A stretch of DNA of 64,000 nt from CAWBJP01 sp044867425 (GTDB lineage: Bacteria > Actinomycetota > Acidimicrobiia > IMCC26256 > BP-133). The stretch spans positions 1-64,000 of the forward strand of contig JBIOUX010000039.1 of NCBI GenBank assembly GCA_044867425.1. The letters run 5' to 3'. The notes under the pieces were generated by a model that saw only the letters and a list, made by a program, of their open reading frames with translations, searched no databases and was not told the origin of the DNA. The number at the start of each line of letters is the position of its first letter. The first letter of the stretch is position 1. The position numbers were made by a program, and so were the translations under genes. This document shows positions 18,061 through 26,848 of this stretch, in pieces.

Positions 18061-18109
18061 GTTTCGCAAAGCAACGGTATTGCTGGTACTATAGGTTGCG
18101 TGAAGCAAC
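18061..18109. promoter_or_regulatory. Two inverted-repeat operator sites between the HxlR and GNAT genes, with a -10 box
   Basis: Site 2, GTTGCGTGAAGCAAC (18095-18109), is a perfect GTTGC/GCAAC inverted repeat with a 5-bp spacer. Site 1, GTTTCGCAAAGCAAC (18061-18075), is the same layout with one arm degenerate. Between them TACTAT (18087-18092) is a good -10 element ending seven bases before the GTG at 18100. Centres are 34 bp apart, about three helical turns. This fits repression by the adjacent HxlR dimer. Confidence 0.65.
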
Positions 18110-18813
18110 TAGCTCCCGAGCCGGGCAACGGCGCATTGCTCCCGCCTGACTGGCGTCCCGACCGGCGGGAGGAACGGTCCCGGGAACGGTCGGTACGTCC
18201 CCCCGTCCCCCGCCCCCACGCTCCTCCACCCCGTCCGGGCCGGTTCCACCTGCGCGACGGCACCCCGGTGGTGCTGCGCCCGCTGCGGGTCGAGGACCGG
18301 GCCCTGGTGGTGGCCGCCTTCGACCGTCTCTCCCCGAAGTCCCGCTACCGCCGCTTCCTCTCTCCCACGCCCCGGCTCACCTCATCGCTCCTCGACTTCC
18401 TCATGAAGGTGGACGACGACGACCACTTCGCCCTCGTCGCTCTCACCGACGAAGGCGGCACACCTGCGGTGGTCGGCGTGTCCCGCTACGCCCGTCTGGA
18501 CGACCCCCGGGCCGCCGAGGCGGCCGTGACGGTCATCGACGAATACCAGGGGCGGGGGGCCGGCGCCTTCCTCCTCGACGCCATCGTGCTGGCCGCCCGG
18601 GAACGGGGAGTGGACCGCTTCGAGGGGCTCGTCCTGGCCGAGAACCAGGCTTCGAAAGCCATCCTGGCCCACGCCGGCGCCCGCTTCGAGAACGACGGCA
18701 ACGGCGTCCAGCGCTACGTCCTCGACCTGCCCGAGGGTCCTGAGGACCTTCCCGGCCACGGGGTCCGGGCCATCCTGCGGGCCTTTGCCGCGAAACTCCA
18801 CCGCACCACCTGA
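18100..18813 (+). CDS. GNAT-family N-acetyltransferase
   Basis: 237 residues. Residues 1-45 are Arg/Pro-rich and variable. The acetyltransferase fold follows: VVLRPLRVEDRALVVAAFDR, SPKSRYRRFLSPTPRLT (the motif common to acetyl-CoA synthetase-associated GNAT proteins), and the acetyl-CoA loop DEYQGRGAGAFLLDAIV. Such proteins often acetylate lysines of metabolic enzymes, but the target here cannot be named. GTG 18100 lies directly after a -10 box, which suggests a leaderless mRNA; a later internal start is also possible. Confidence 0.8.
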   Translation: MKQLAPEPGNGALLPPDWRPDRREERSRERSVRPPVPRPHAPPPRPGRFHLRDGTPVVLRPLRVEDRALVVAAFDRLSPKSRYRRFLSPTPRLTSSLLDFLMKVDDDDHFALVALTDEGGTPAVVGVSRYARLDDPRAAEAAVTVIDEYQGRGAGAFLLDAIVLAARERGVDRFEGLVLAENQASKAILAHAGARFENDGNGVQRYVLDLPEGPEDLPGHGVRAILRAFAAKLHRTT

Positions 18814-18868
18814 TCCGGTGTCGTGCTGCGCACTGATCGGTTTGAACTCGTGAGTCACGGGGCAATGG

Positions 18869-19264
18869 ATGAACCCGATGGGCGAACCCACCCCAATACC
18901 ACCGCGATCTTCAGGCGCGCTTTTGCCCATCTTCAGCCGGCGGCCTGAAGCTGAAGGGGTGCGTACACCCGTCGCCGTGCCCGCCTACGTCGGCCCCCTG
19001 ACCTGGGACGACACCGGCTGGCGCTGCTGCCGAACGTGCGACGTCGAGTGGGTGGGCGAGGGGCGGTGCTTCCTCGATTCGCGCCACGCCGGCGTCCGCG
19101 GTCGCCTGCGCTCCTGGTGTCGCCATGGGCTGCGCCGCATCGCCGGGGAGGCCGGGCCCGTCTGTCCCTGGTGTGAACAGCACGGGGCGTCGGATTTCAC
19201 CCCCGAGTTCCTTGACGTCTTCGCCCTGGCCGCCGACCGCGCCCTGCGCCTGGTCCGCGGTTAG
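18869..19264 (+). CDS. Hypothetical protein with zinc-ribbon-like cysteine pairs
   Basis: 131 residues. Two cysteine clusters, WRCCRTCDVEW (about 51-61) and VCPWCEQHG (about 99-107), look like the two halves of a zinc ribbon; an additional Cys lies in EGRCFLDS. The second half is Arg-rich. Coding is supported by strong GC3 bias and an intact frame; the ribosome site is weak. No family is recognised. It lies between a GNAT gene and a convergent DUF445 gene. Confidence 0.55.
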   Translation: MNPMGEPTPIPPRSSGALLPIFSRRPEAEGVRTPVAVPAYVGPLTWDDTGWRCCRTCDVEWVGEGRCFLDSRHAGVRGRLRSWCRHGLRRIAGEAGPVCPWCEQHGASDFTPEFLDVFALAADRALRLVRG

Positions 19265-19396
19265 CCCCGCGCCCCGTCGTCTCTGAACCGGGCATGCCGT
19301 TTTCCACTTACCGCGCCATCCGCGTGCCCAGAAACGGCCGCGCCGCCGTCCCTCGCCCTCTTCGTTGCCGCAGCTGTCTTTGCCCGAGGCGCGGGC

Positions 19397-20665
19397 TCAG
19401 CCCAGGGCGTCGCCCACGGCGTGGATGACCAGCCCGGCGATCCCACCCACGACCGTCCCGTTGATGCGGATGAACTGCAGGTCCCGCCCCAGCAGCAGCT
19501 CCAGCTTGGCCGAGGTCTCCCGGGCGTCCCACCGGGCGATGGTGCCGCTCACCAGCTCGGCCGCTTCGTCCCGGAAGCGCTCGGCCAGCGTGTAGGCCCC
19601 GGTCTCGGCCATCCGCTCCACCCGGGCCAGCAGCACGGGATCGTCCCGCAACCGGCGGGCGGCGGCCGCGATGGCGTGAGCCAGGTGCTGGCGCAGCGGC
19701 GAATTCGGGTCGGCCGCCTGGGCTCGCAACGAGTCCCGGAAGTTGCCCCACAGTGACGACGTCCAGGCGCGCAGCTCGGGGTGCTGGAGGAACTCGTGCT
19801 TGAGCTGCTCGAGCCGGGCCTCCATGTCCGGTGAGTGCTCGAGCCGTTTGACCAGCTCGTCGATCCACTCGTTGACCTGGCCCCGAACCCGATGGCCCGG
19901 ATCCAGGTAGACGGCGCGCAGCAGATCGGAGCATGAGTCGGCCAGCCGGTCGAAGATGCGGTTGTCGACCCGGTCGGGGATCCACCACGGGGCCTGCTCG
20001 GTGAAGCGGCGCTTGAGCTCCCCCCGGTTGTCGGCTACCAGCCGCTCCAGGGCCCGCACGGCGTTGTCCACCAGCTCCTGCTGGCGCCCCTTGACCGTCA
20101 TGAGCCGCACCACCCGGGCCGCCCAGGCCGCCAGGGGCACGGCTTCGATGGCCCGGCGCACTTCGGCTTCGACCAGCTCGACCACGTCTTCGTCGCGCAC
20201 CGAGTCGGCCAGGGCCACCAGCACGTCGGCGACGTGACCGGCGACCACCTCGGCATGGGCTTCGGTGGCCAGCCAGTTGACCGCCCGGGCCACCGCCTGG
20301 GACGAGCGCACCCGTTCGGAGAGCACGTCGGGCGACAGGAAGTTGGCCTGCACGAAGTCGCCCAGGGTCTCCCCGAACTGGTCCTTGCGCTCGGCGATGA
20401 CCGCGGTGTGAGGAATGGGCAGGCCCAGGGGGTGGCGGAACAGCGCGGTGACGGCGAACCAGTCGGCCAGGCCGCCGACCATGGCCGCCCCCGCCGCCGC
20501 CTGGGCGTAGTCCATCAGCCGGCCGCCGTCGCCCAGGAGGGTGAGGCCCAGGTAGAGCGCGGTCATGAGCACGAGCAGGCCGGTGGCCCGGCGCTTCATG
20601 GCGCGCAACTGCCGGAGCCGGTCCTCCTCCTGGCGGATGGGCGGCAGCAGCGCGGGCTGCTTCAC
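19397..20665 (-). CDS. DUF445 family membrane-anchored protein
   Basis: About 422 residues from GTG 20665 (VKQPALLPPIRQEED). An N-terminal hydrophobic helix (TGLLVLMTALYLGLTLLG) precedes the signature AAMVGGLADWFAVTALFRHP, which is diagnostic for DUF445 (YjiN-like), then IPHTAVIAERKDQFGETLG. The long middle is alpha-helical with Arg/Glu repeats, and the C-terminal IRINGTVVGGIAGLVIHAVG is a second membrane segment also typical of the family. Function is unknown; in related bacteria the proteins are linked to the cell envelope. ATG further in (MKRRATG) is an alternative start. Confidence 0.87.
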   Translation of the reverse strand: MKQPALLPPIRQEEDRLRQLRAMKRRATGLLVLMTALYLGLTLLGDGGRLMDYAQAAAGAAMVGGLADWFAVTALFRHPLGLPIPHTAVIAERKDQFGETLGDFVQANFLSPDVLSERVRSSQAVARAVNWLATEAHAEVVAGHVADVLVALADSVRDEDVVELVEAEVRRAIEAVPLAAWAARVVRLMTVKGRQQELVDNAVRALERLVADNRGELKRRFTEQAPWWIPDRVDNRIFDRLADSCSDLLRAVYLDPGHRVRGQVNEWIDELVKRLEHSPDMEARLEQLKHEFLQHPELRAWTSSLWGNFRDSLRAQAADPNSPLRQHLAHAIAAAARRLRDDPVLLARVERMAETGAYTLAERFRDEAAELVSGTIARWDARETSAKLELLLGRDLQFIRINGTVVGGIAGLVIHAVGDALG

Positions 20666-20805
20666 CGGACGCGCCGTACAAGGTTGCGGCGCCGAACCCC
20701 GAGTGTTACCCGTGTGAGTAAAGTTGTAAACGTGCTTGCAATATACATTTGAGGGCCTAGCATCTCTGTGGGCGGAGCGAGACGAATGTGACAAGGAGTT
20801 CGCTT

Positions 20806-21360
20806 ATGCGTCGTCGCTCGATCGTCCTCCTCGCCGGCGGGTTGCTGGCCCTCGCCCTCGCCCCGCCCGTCTTCGGTGCCGGCGATTCCACCACGCCATC
20901 GCCGGACCAGTCGGCCTCCACCACGACCGCCCCACCGTCGGGATCGGCTTCGACGGCCACCACGGCGACCACCGCACCGAGCTCGAGCGCCACCACCGCA
21001 CCCTCGGGCGCGGCGACCACGACCACCACCGCCGCCGATCAGGCGACGGACTCCCCGGCCCCGTCGGGCAACTGCGCCGCCCCCGTCCAGACCCACGAGG
21101 CGGCCCCGGCCGAGGGTGAGAGCGCCATCTACCCGGCCGGCGACGCCGGCGAGGTCGAGGTGTCCCGGACCTCGGCCACTGAGCTCGAGATTGTCGACGC
21201 TGTCGCCAACGACGGCTGGACGGCGGACGTCACCGCCCCCACCGGCCCCCGGGTCAAGGTCCGCTTCGTCGAGGACGCCACCTCCAGCAAGACCCGGTTC
21301 GCGGCGTCGATGGACCAGCACGGTGAGGAGATCCACGTCCGCGTGGAGAGCTGCGGCTGA
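20806..21360 (+). CDS. Secreted Thr/Ser/Ala-rich protein
   Basis: About 184 residues. ATG 20806 is preceded by AAGGAG at a 7-base spacing. A signal peptide (MRRRSIVLLAGGLLALALAP) leads to a low-complexity Thr/Ser/Ala/Pro segment (about 28-90) that looks like a glycosylated or wall-spanning linker. A compact C-terminal part (about 95-184) has two cysteines (NCAAP, ESCG), probably disulfide-bonded, and the beta-rich SRTSATELEIVDAV and RVKVRFVED. No family is recognised. A perfect 15-bp hairpin follows the stop, so it is probably monocistronic. Confidence 0.7.
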   Translation: MRRRSIVLLAGGLLALALAPPVFGAGDSTTPSPDQSASTTTAPPSGSASTATTATTAPSSSATTAPSGAATTTTTAADQATDSPAPSGNCAAPVQTHEAAPAEGESAIYPAGDAGEVEVSRTSATELEIVDAVANDGWTADVTAPTGPRVKVRFVEDATSSKTRFAASMDQHGEEIHVRVESCG

Positions 21361-21369
21361 CCCACCCCC

Positions 21370-21402
21370 GGGTACCCCGCCGGGACACCCGGCGGGGTAC
21401 CC
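21370..21402 (+). terminator. Perfect 15-bp stem-loop after the secreted protein gene
   Basis: GGGTACCCCGCCGGG (21370-21384) and CCCGGCGGGGTACCC (21388-21402) are exact inverted repeats separated by ACA. It starts nine bases after the stop. No T-run follows, and the next gene's ATG is only nine bases further, so it could also shield or attenuate the acyl-CoA synthetase mRNA. Confidence 0.75.
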
Positions 21403-21411
21403 TCCGCCACC

Positions 21412-22962
21412 ATGTATCCGGGGCACTGGGGCAAGGTCACGCCGGACAAGCCAGCCACGATCGACGCCGCCACGGGAGAGGTGGTGACCCACGGCGAGCT
21501 CGACGAGCGGTCGACCCGCCTGGCCCGTCTCCTCCAAGCCGGAGGCCTGCAACCGGGCGACCACATCGCCCTGTTCATGGAGAACCACCCCCGCTACTTC
21601 GAGGTGCTGTGGGCGGCGCTGCGGTCGGGTCTGATCCTCACCACGGTCAACCGCTACCTCACCGCCGAGGAGGCGGGCTACATCGTCGACAACTGCGACG
21701 CCCGAGCCCTGGTCACCTCCCGCAAGCTGGCCGAGGCCGCCACCGGCCTGCTCCCCCTCGCCCCCGGCTGCGGCCTGCGCCTCATGATCGACGGTGCGAC
21801 CGACGGCTTCGATCCCTACGAGGAGGCGGTCGACGCCGCCAGCCCCGAGCCTCTCGACGACGAGCCGTTGGGGGACTTCATGCTCTACAGCTCAGGGACG
21901 ACGGGACGGCCCAAGGGGATCGTCCGCCCCCGCCCGCCGATGAGCATCGCCAACGGCTTCCCCCTCGCCGGCGCCATCGGGGGGCTCTTCCGCTTCGACG
22001 ACCAGACCACCTACCTGTCGCCTGCTCCCCTCTACCACTCGGCTCCGCTGGGCTTCACCCTGTCCGCCCAGGCCCTGGGCGGCACGGTGGTGATGATGCG
22101 CTCCTTCGACCCCGTCGAGGCGCTGGCCGCCATCGAGCGCCACCGCGTGACCCACAGCCAGTGGGTGCCGACCATGTTCACCCGGATGCTCAAGCTCCCC
22201 GAGGAGGACCGCACCCGCTTCGACCTGTCCAGCCACAAGATGGCCATCCACGCCGCCGCCCCCTGTCCCCGCCCGGTCAAGGAGGCCATGTTCGGGTGGT
22301 GGGGTCCGATCATCCACGAGTACTACGGCGGCACCGAGCTCAACGGCCTCACCTACGTCGGGCCCAAGGACTGGCTGGCCCACCCCGGGACGGTGGGCCG
22401 GCCGGTGATGGGCGTGCTGCACATCTGCGACGACGAGGGCGACGAGATCCCCACCGGCGAGGTGGGCGTCGTCTACTTCGAGCAGCCCTTCCGGCCCTTC
22501 GAGTACCACAAGGATCCGGGCCAGACGAACTCGTCCCAGAACCCCAAGCACCCGACGTGGACGACCCTCAACGACGTCGGGCGGGTGGACGAGGACGGGT
22601 TCCTGTACCTCACCGACCGGGCCACGTTCATGATCATCTCCGGCGGGGTGAACATCTATCCCCAGGAGATCGAGGACTGCCTGGTGGTCCACCCGGCGGT
22701 GGAGGACGTGGCCGTCATCGGGGTCCCCAACGACGACCTCGGCGAGGAGGTCAAAGCGGTGGTGCAGCCCCGTCCGGGGGTGGAGACCTGCGCCCGCCTG
22801 GAGAAGGAGCTGATCGACTTCGCCCGGGAGCACCTGGGCCACTACAAGTGTCCCCGCTCGGTCGACTTCGAGGACCAGCTGCCCCGCCTGCCCACCGGCA
22901 AGCTCTACAAGCGCATCCTGCGCGACCGCTACTGGGGTGACCGCGACACCAGGCTGGTCTAG
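21412..22962 (+). CDS. AMP-dependent acyl-CoA synthetase (FadD-like)
   Basis: 516 residues of the ANL superfamily. The phosphate-binding loop is YSSGTTGRPKGI (about 162-173). EYYGGTEL (A5 motif), the DVGRVDEDGFLYLTDR region (A7-A8) and the C-terminal lysine segment LPTGKLYKR (A10, catalytic Lys for adenylation) complete the set. It activates a carboxylic acid with ATP and CoA; chain length cannot be read. The start MYPGHWGK lies right behind a hairpin, with only a weak ribosome site. The neighbouring genes do not point to one pathway. Confidence 0.88.
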   Translation: MYPGHWGKVTPDKPATIDAATGEVVTHGELDERSTRLARLLQAGGLQPGDHIALFMENHPRYFEVLWAALRSGLILTTVNRYLTAEEAGYIVDNCDARALVTSRKLAEAATGLLPLAPGCGLRLMIDGATDGFDPYEEAVDAASPEPLDDEPLGDFMLYSSGTTGRPKGIVRPRPPMSIANGFPLAGAIGGLFRFDDQTTYLSPAPLYHSAPLGFTLSAQALGGTVVMMRSFDPVEALAAIERHRVTHSQWVPTMFTRMLKLPEEDRTRFDLSSHKMAIHAAAPCPRPVKEAMFGWWGPIIHEYYGGTELNGLTYVGPKDWLAHPGTVGRPVMGVLHICDDEGDEIPTGEVGVVYFEQPFRPFEYHKDPGQTNSSQNPKHPTWTTLNDVGRVDEDGFLYLTDRATFMIISGGVNIYPQEIEDCLVVHPAVEDVAVIGVPNDDLGEEVKAVVQPRPGVETCARLEKELIDFAREHLGHYKCPRSVDFEDQLPRLPTGKLYKRILRDRYWGDRDTRLV

Positions 22963-22981
22963 GCGCCCCGCCGGTTGCGGC

Positions 22982-23950
22982 CTACGGCACGAGCAGCACC
23001 TTGCCCTTGGTCTCGCCGGCCTGGATGTAGCGGTGGGCCTCGGCCGCCTCGGCCAGCGGCCAGGTCCGGTCGATGCGAACATCGAGCTCGCCGGCGGCGA
23101 TCCAGCTGAACAGGTCGCCGGCCCGCCAGGCCCGTTCTCCCGGACCGCTGATGTAGTGGCCCAGGGTCGGCCGGGTCAGGTAGAGCGACCCCTTGGCGTT
23201 GAGGACCTGCGGGTCGACGGGGTCCACGGGGCCGCTGGACTGGCCGAAGAGCACCAGTTGCCCCCGGGGCCGGAGGCAGTCCAGGCTCTTGGTGAAGGTG
23301 TCCCTGCCCACCGAGTCGTAGACGACGTCGACGCCTGAGCCGTCGGTCAGGCCGCGCACGGCCTCAACCAGGTCGACATCGCGGTAGCGAACCACCTTGT
23401 CGGCGCCGGCGGCCCGGGCCAGCTCCTCCTTCTCGGCGCTGGAGCAGGTGCCGATGACCCGGGCCCCGAGGCGCTTGGCCATCTGGGTGAGGAGCAGGCC
23501 CACTCCCCCGGCGGCGGCCGTCACCAGGGCCGTCATGCCCTTCTCCAGCGGCACGGTGGAATGGCTGAGGTAGTGGGCGGTCATCCCCTGGAGCATGACC
23601 GCCGCCGCCACCTGGGGGTCGACGCCGGCCGGCACGGGGTCGACAGCGGCGGCGGGCAGCACCACCTGCTCGGCGTAGGACCCGAGGTTGGAGGCCCACG
23701 CCACCCGGTCCCCCTCGGCCAGACCCTCAACGTCGGGGCCGAGAGCCTCCACCACCCCGGCTCCCTCCATGCCCAGGGTGACGGGCAGCTCCAGCTTGTA
23801 GGCGCCGGAACGCTGGTAGGTGTCGATGAAGTTGAGCCCGGCCGCCTCCACCCGGACCCGCACCTGCCCCGGCCCAGGTTCGGGGATGGGCACGTCCTCG
23901 GGGGTCAGGACCTCGGGTCCTCCCGTCTCGTGGATCCGGACCGCCAGCAT
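22982..23950 (-). CDS. Zinc-free NADPH:quinone oxidoreductase (MDR family)
   Basis: 322 residues from ATG 23950, preceded by GGGAGG. The protein has MLAVRIHETGGPEVL at the start, AAGLNFIDTYQRSGAY (the QOR signature region), GMEGAGVVEALG and the NADPH Rossmann motif VTAAAGGVGLLLTQMAKR. There are no zinc ligands. It likely reduces quinones with NADPH. Convergent to the acyl-CoA synthetase with a 19-bp gap and divergent from corA with an 80-bp spacer. Confidence 0.9.
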   Translation of the reverse strand: MLAVRIHETGGPEVLTPEDVPIPEPGPGQVRVRVEAAGLNFIDTYQRSGAYKLELPVTLGMEGAGVVEALGPDVEGLAEGDRVAWASNLGSYAEQVVLPAAAVDPVPAGVDPQVAAAVMLQGMTAHYLSHSTVPLEKGMTALVTAAAGGVGLLLTQMAKRLGARVIGTCSSAEKEELARAAGADKVVRYRDVDLVEAVRGLTDGSGVDVVYDSVGRDTFTKSLDCLRPRGQLVLFGQSSGPVDPVDPQVLNAKGSLYLTRPTLGHYISGPGERAWRAGDLFSWIAAGELDVRIDRTWPLAEAAEAHRYIQAGETKGKVLLVP

Positions 23951-24029
23951 GGCGCCTCCCGCCTCGTCGACCGGTTCTCTCACTAGTGTTGCCGCGCCGC
24001 CTTCTTCGGTGCGCAAAGGAGCGGGAGCG

Positions 24030-25016
24030 ATGGACGTCTGGTGGGTGCCACCCGCCGGCACCATGGAGCGCCACGGCCCCCATGCCTTGAAGGAGCTCCT
24101 GGAACGGCCTGAAGGCTTCTGCTGGGTCGACATCGACCACTGCGACGACCAGGCGGCCGGCCTGCTCTCAGACGTGTTCTGCGCCCACCCGCTGGCCGTG
24201 CGGGACTGCGTCGAACCCAACCCCACCGGCAAGGTCCACGCCTATCCCGATTCCATCCTGCTGGTCATGCACTCACCCGAGCCCGGCGACGGCGGCCAGG
24301 TCCGCCTGGTGGAGCTCGACCAGCTGGTAGCGGCCCGCTACCTGGTGACCGTCCACGGCCCATTGGTCGACGGGGCCGACGATGAGAGCGCCCGGCGAGA
24401 TACGGCCGCCGTGCGGGCCCGGATGGAAGCCGGCCGCTACCACCCGGCTTCGCCGGTCCACCTGTCACACGCCATCGTGTCCTCGCTCGCCCGCCGCCAG
24501 GAGGACTACGTCCGGGACCTGGCCCGCAAGGTCGCCGCCCTGGAGCGCTGGGCGCTGGAGGGCGGCACGCAGGGCTCGGAGGACGCGCTGGAGGAGATGT
24601 TCCGGGTCCGCCACGAGGTCCTCACGGTGGCCACCGTGGCCGCCCTCAACAGCACCCTCTACGCCCGGGTGGGGGCGCTGCCCCGCTTCGTGTCCGACGA
24701 CCTCCACCAGCTGGCCGACGAGCTGCGCAACCAGTTCGAGATCCTGCTCGGCATGTGCAACGCCGAGGAGAAGTTCCTCCAGGGCGTGCTCGACTTCTAC
24801 CAGTCCCGCACCGCCACCAAGATGAACACGGCCATGGAGCGTCTGGCCCTCATCACCGTGGTCATGCTCCCGGTGACGGCCGTGGCCAGCATCTACGGGA
24901 TGAACATCATCGTGAACAACAACACCGACTTCCCCCATCTGTGGGTGGCGCTGGCGCTCATGGGAGTGGTGTCGGCCGGCATGCTCCAGTGGGCCCGCCG
25001 CCAGGGCTGGTGGTGA
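24030..25016 (+). CDS. corA: CorA-family magnesium/cobalt transporter
   Basis: 328 residues. A soluble N-terminal domain is followed by a long helical stalk (about 160-265) and two C-terminal transmembrane helices. The first ends in the diagnostic YGMNI (GMN selectivity loop, about residue 293), and the second is VALALMGVVSAGMLQW. This layout is unique to CorA. ATG 24030 is preceded by AAAGGAGCGGG. A copy of the dispersed palindrome lies 42 bases past the stop. Confidence 0.9.
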   Translation: MDVWWVPPAGTMERHGPHALKELLERPEGFCWVDIDHCDDQAAGLLSDVFCAHPLAVRDCVEPNPTGKVHAYPDSILLVMHSPEPGDGGQVRLVELDQLVAARYLVTVHGPLVDGADDESARRDTAAVRARMEAGRYHPASPVHLSHAIVSSLARRQEDYVRDLARKVAALERWALEGGTQGSEDALEEMFRVRHEVLTVATVAALNSTLYARVGALPRFVSDDLHQLADELRNQFEILLGMCNAEEKFLQGVLDFYQSRTATKMNTAMERLALITVVMLPVTAVASIYGMNIIVNNNTDFPHLWVALALMGVVSAGMLQWARRQGWW

Positions 25017-25058
25017 GGCCGCGCGTGGGGGGTCAGGCCGTCTCTGCGCTGCTCGCGA

Positions 25059-25106
25059 AGGTGGTTGCGCTTGACCCCCTGTGAAGGGGAGAAGCGCGAC
25101 CACCTT
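25059..25106. repeat. Dispersed 48-bp palindrome, copy B
   Basis: Arms AGGTGGTTGCGCTT and AAGCGCGACCACCTT enclose CCCCTGTGAAGGGG. It starts 42 bases after the corA stop and ends 52 bases before the next gene. Outer arms match copies A and C almost exactly. Confidence 0.78.
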
Positions 25107-25158
25107 GTCGGGCCGCGCCGCTCGTGGACCAAGTCCGGACTCCGGGTAGAGGGCTGCC

Positions 25159-25788
25159 ATGAGCCCGCGCCGCGATCACCCCCAACCACCTGACCCGGTG
25201 ACCGAAGCGCCGGCGGATCCCTTCAGCCGCTTCGGGGACTGGCTGGCCGAAGCCCGGGAGCGGGAGCTGGGGTGGGCCGAGGTCATGACGCTGGCCACGG
25301 CCGCGGCGGACGGGCGTCCATCGGCCCGGGCGGTCGTCCTCAACGGGTGGGACCAGCGGGGGCTGGTGTTCTTCACCGACTGCCGGTCCCGCAAGGCAGC
25401 CGAGTTCGCCGCCCGGCCGGCGGTGGCGGCGGTGTTCCTCTGGCCGGCGGGGCAGCACCAGGTCAGGGTGGAGGGGACGGTGGCCGAGCTCTCCGAAGCC
25501 GAGTCGGACGCCGGCTTCGAGTCGACCCCCCGGCAGGGCCGGCTGGTGGTGTGGGCCAGCCCCCAGGACGAAGTGGTGGCCGGCCGCGACCAGCTGGAGC
25601 AGCGGCTGGCCGAGGTGAAGGCCCGCTTCGCCGGGGGCGACGTGCCCCGGCCGCCGTGGTGGCGGGGCTACCGGCTGGCGCCCGCCGCCTTCGAGTTCTG
25701 GGCCGCCCGCGACGATGCCCTCCACGACCGGTTCCGCTACCGGCGGGGGGACGACGGCCCGTGGATGGTCGCGCGCCTGGCGCCCTGA
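25159..25788 (+). CDS. pdxH: Pyridoxamine 5'-phosphate oxidase (PNPOx) family protein
   Basis: 209 residues, the usual PdxH length. FMN-binding segments MTLATAAADGRPSARAVVLN and GLVFFTDCRSRKAAEF, the VEGTVAELSEAESD region and the C-terminal VPRPPWWRGYRLAPAAFEFW and RFRYRR match PdxH, which makes pyridoxal 5'-phosphate. Start ATG 25159. No other vitamin B6 gene is nearby. Confidence 0.9.
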   Translation: MSPRRDHPQPPDPVTEAPADPFSRFGDWLAEARERELGWAEVMTLATAAADGRPSARAVVLNGWDQRGLVFFTDCRSRKAAEFAARPAVAAVFLWPAGQHQVRVEGTVAELSEAESDAGFESTPRQGRLVVWASPQDEVVAGRDQLEQRLAEVKARFAGGDVPRPPWWRGYRLAPAAFEFWAARDDALHDRFRYRRGDDGPWMVARLAP

Positions 25789-25814
25789 GCCTCGTTGCGC
25801 GGCTGGCGACGCCT

Positions 25815-26837
25815 CTACGGGAGCTGGGGCGGGATCACCTTGATCCCCTCGTGGGTCAGCGCCTTGAGGTAGGCGACGAGGGCGGCCCGCTCGGCGGGGT
25901 CGAGGGTGAACGTCGGGAGGAGCGGGCTCTTGTTCGGTGCCGTTCCGCCGCCGCCCTCGTAGAAGGCCACCACTTCCTCGAGGGTGGCGAAGGCGCCGTC
26001 GTGCATGTACGGGGCCGTGAGGGCGATGTTGCGCAGGGTTGGCGTCCGGAAGGCGCCCCGCTCCTTCTCGTCGCCCGTGGCCGTGAACCGGCCCGGGTCG
26101 TCGGCCTGGGGACCCACCTGGGGTACGCCCAGGACGTGGAAGCGGTTGTCGGTGAACAGCGGGGGGGTGTGGCAGCCGGCGCAGCCGGCCTTGTCGAAGA
26201 ACACCTCCCGGCCCCGCTGCTCCTCCTCGGAGAGGGCACTCTTGTCGCCCGCCTGGAAGCGGTCGTGGGCCGACTTCCAGCTCACCAGCGTGCGCTCGAA
26301 GGCGGCCAGGGCCCGGGTGATGTTGGTGAAGTTGACCTCACCGAAGACGTCGCGGAAGCGCTCCCGGTAGCCGGGGATGGCCTCGACCCGGGCCACCAGG
26401 GCGGGAATGGCCTCCCCGAAGCGGGTCATGGCCCGGCCGCTGTGCTGCTCGAGGCTGGCCATGGTCCCGTCCCAGGAGGGGAAGTCCTCGTAGCCGGAGT
26501 TCCACAGGCTGGTGCTGTTGCGGCCCAGCTCCTCGCCCTTCTGGTCCCGGTTCCGGGGGAGACCGTCGGCGAATCCCTTCTCCGGGAGATGGCAGCTGGC
26601 GCAGGCCAACTGGCCGTTCACCGACAGCCGCGCATCGAAGAACAGCTGCTTCCCCAGCTCCGCCTTCTCGGGCGTCTGGGGGTTGCCGGCGGGGATGGGC
26701 ATCGGGCCCAGGACGGCGGCGGCGGTCAGCTTGCCGGCCTCGTGGGGGGCTGACGACCGGCTGCAGCCGAAGGCCACGGCCGCCACCAGCAACGGCACGA
26801 CCACGAACGTCGAAGGGGGGACGGCCCGCATCCTCAC
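25815..26837 (-). CDS. Dihaem cytochrome c peroxidase / MauG-like lipoprotein
   Basis: 340 residues. The N terminus has a hydrophobic stretch ending in a lipobox-like AAVAFGC, so the protein is probably a membrane-anchored lipoprotein. Two c-type haem sites are present: CASCH (about residue 80) and CAGCH (about 222), with the MauG/CCP segments FFDARLSVNGQLACASC and TPTLRNIALTAPYMHDG. The family reduces hydrogen peroxide or oxidises protein-bound substrates. GTG 26837 has AAGGTGG at good distance; ATG 26831 is an alternative. The adjacent upstream gene is the DUF1003 protein, same strand, 11 bases away. Confidence 0.88.
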   Translation of the reverse strand: MRMRAVPPSTFVVVPLLVAAVAFGCSRSSAPHEAGKLTAAAVLGPMPIPAGNPQTPEKAELGKQLFFDARLSVNGQLACASCHLPEKGFADGLPRNRDQKGEELGRNSTSLWNSGYEDFPSWDGTMASLEQHSGRAMTRFGEAIPALVARVEAIPGYRERFRDVFGEVNFTNITRALAAFERTLVSWKSAHDRFQAGDKSALSEEEQRGREVFFDKAGCAGCHTPPLFTDNRFHVLGVPQVGPQADDPGRFTATGDEKERGAFRTPTLRNIALTAPYMHDGAFATLEEVVAFYEGGGGTAPNKSPLLPTFTLDPAERAALVAYLKALTHEGIKVIPPQLP

Positions 26838-26848
26838 CGGCCGCCACC

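Noticed and set aside
20900..21060. Low-complexity ACC/ACG-rich tract as a tandem repeat element
   Set aside because: It encodes the Thr/Ser/Ala linker of a secreted protein and has no fixed repeat unit at DNA level.
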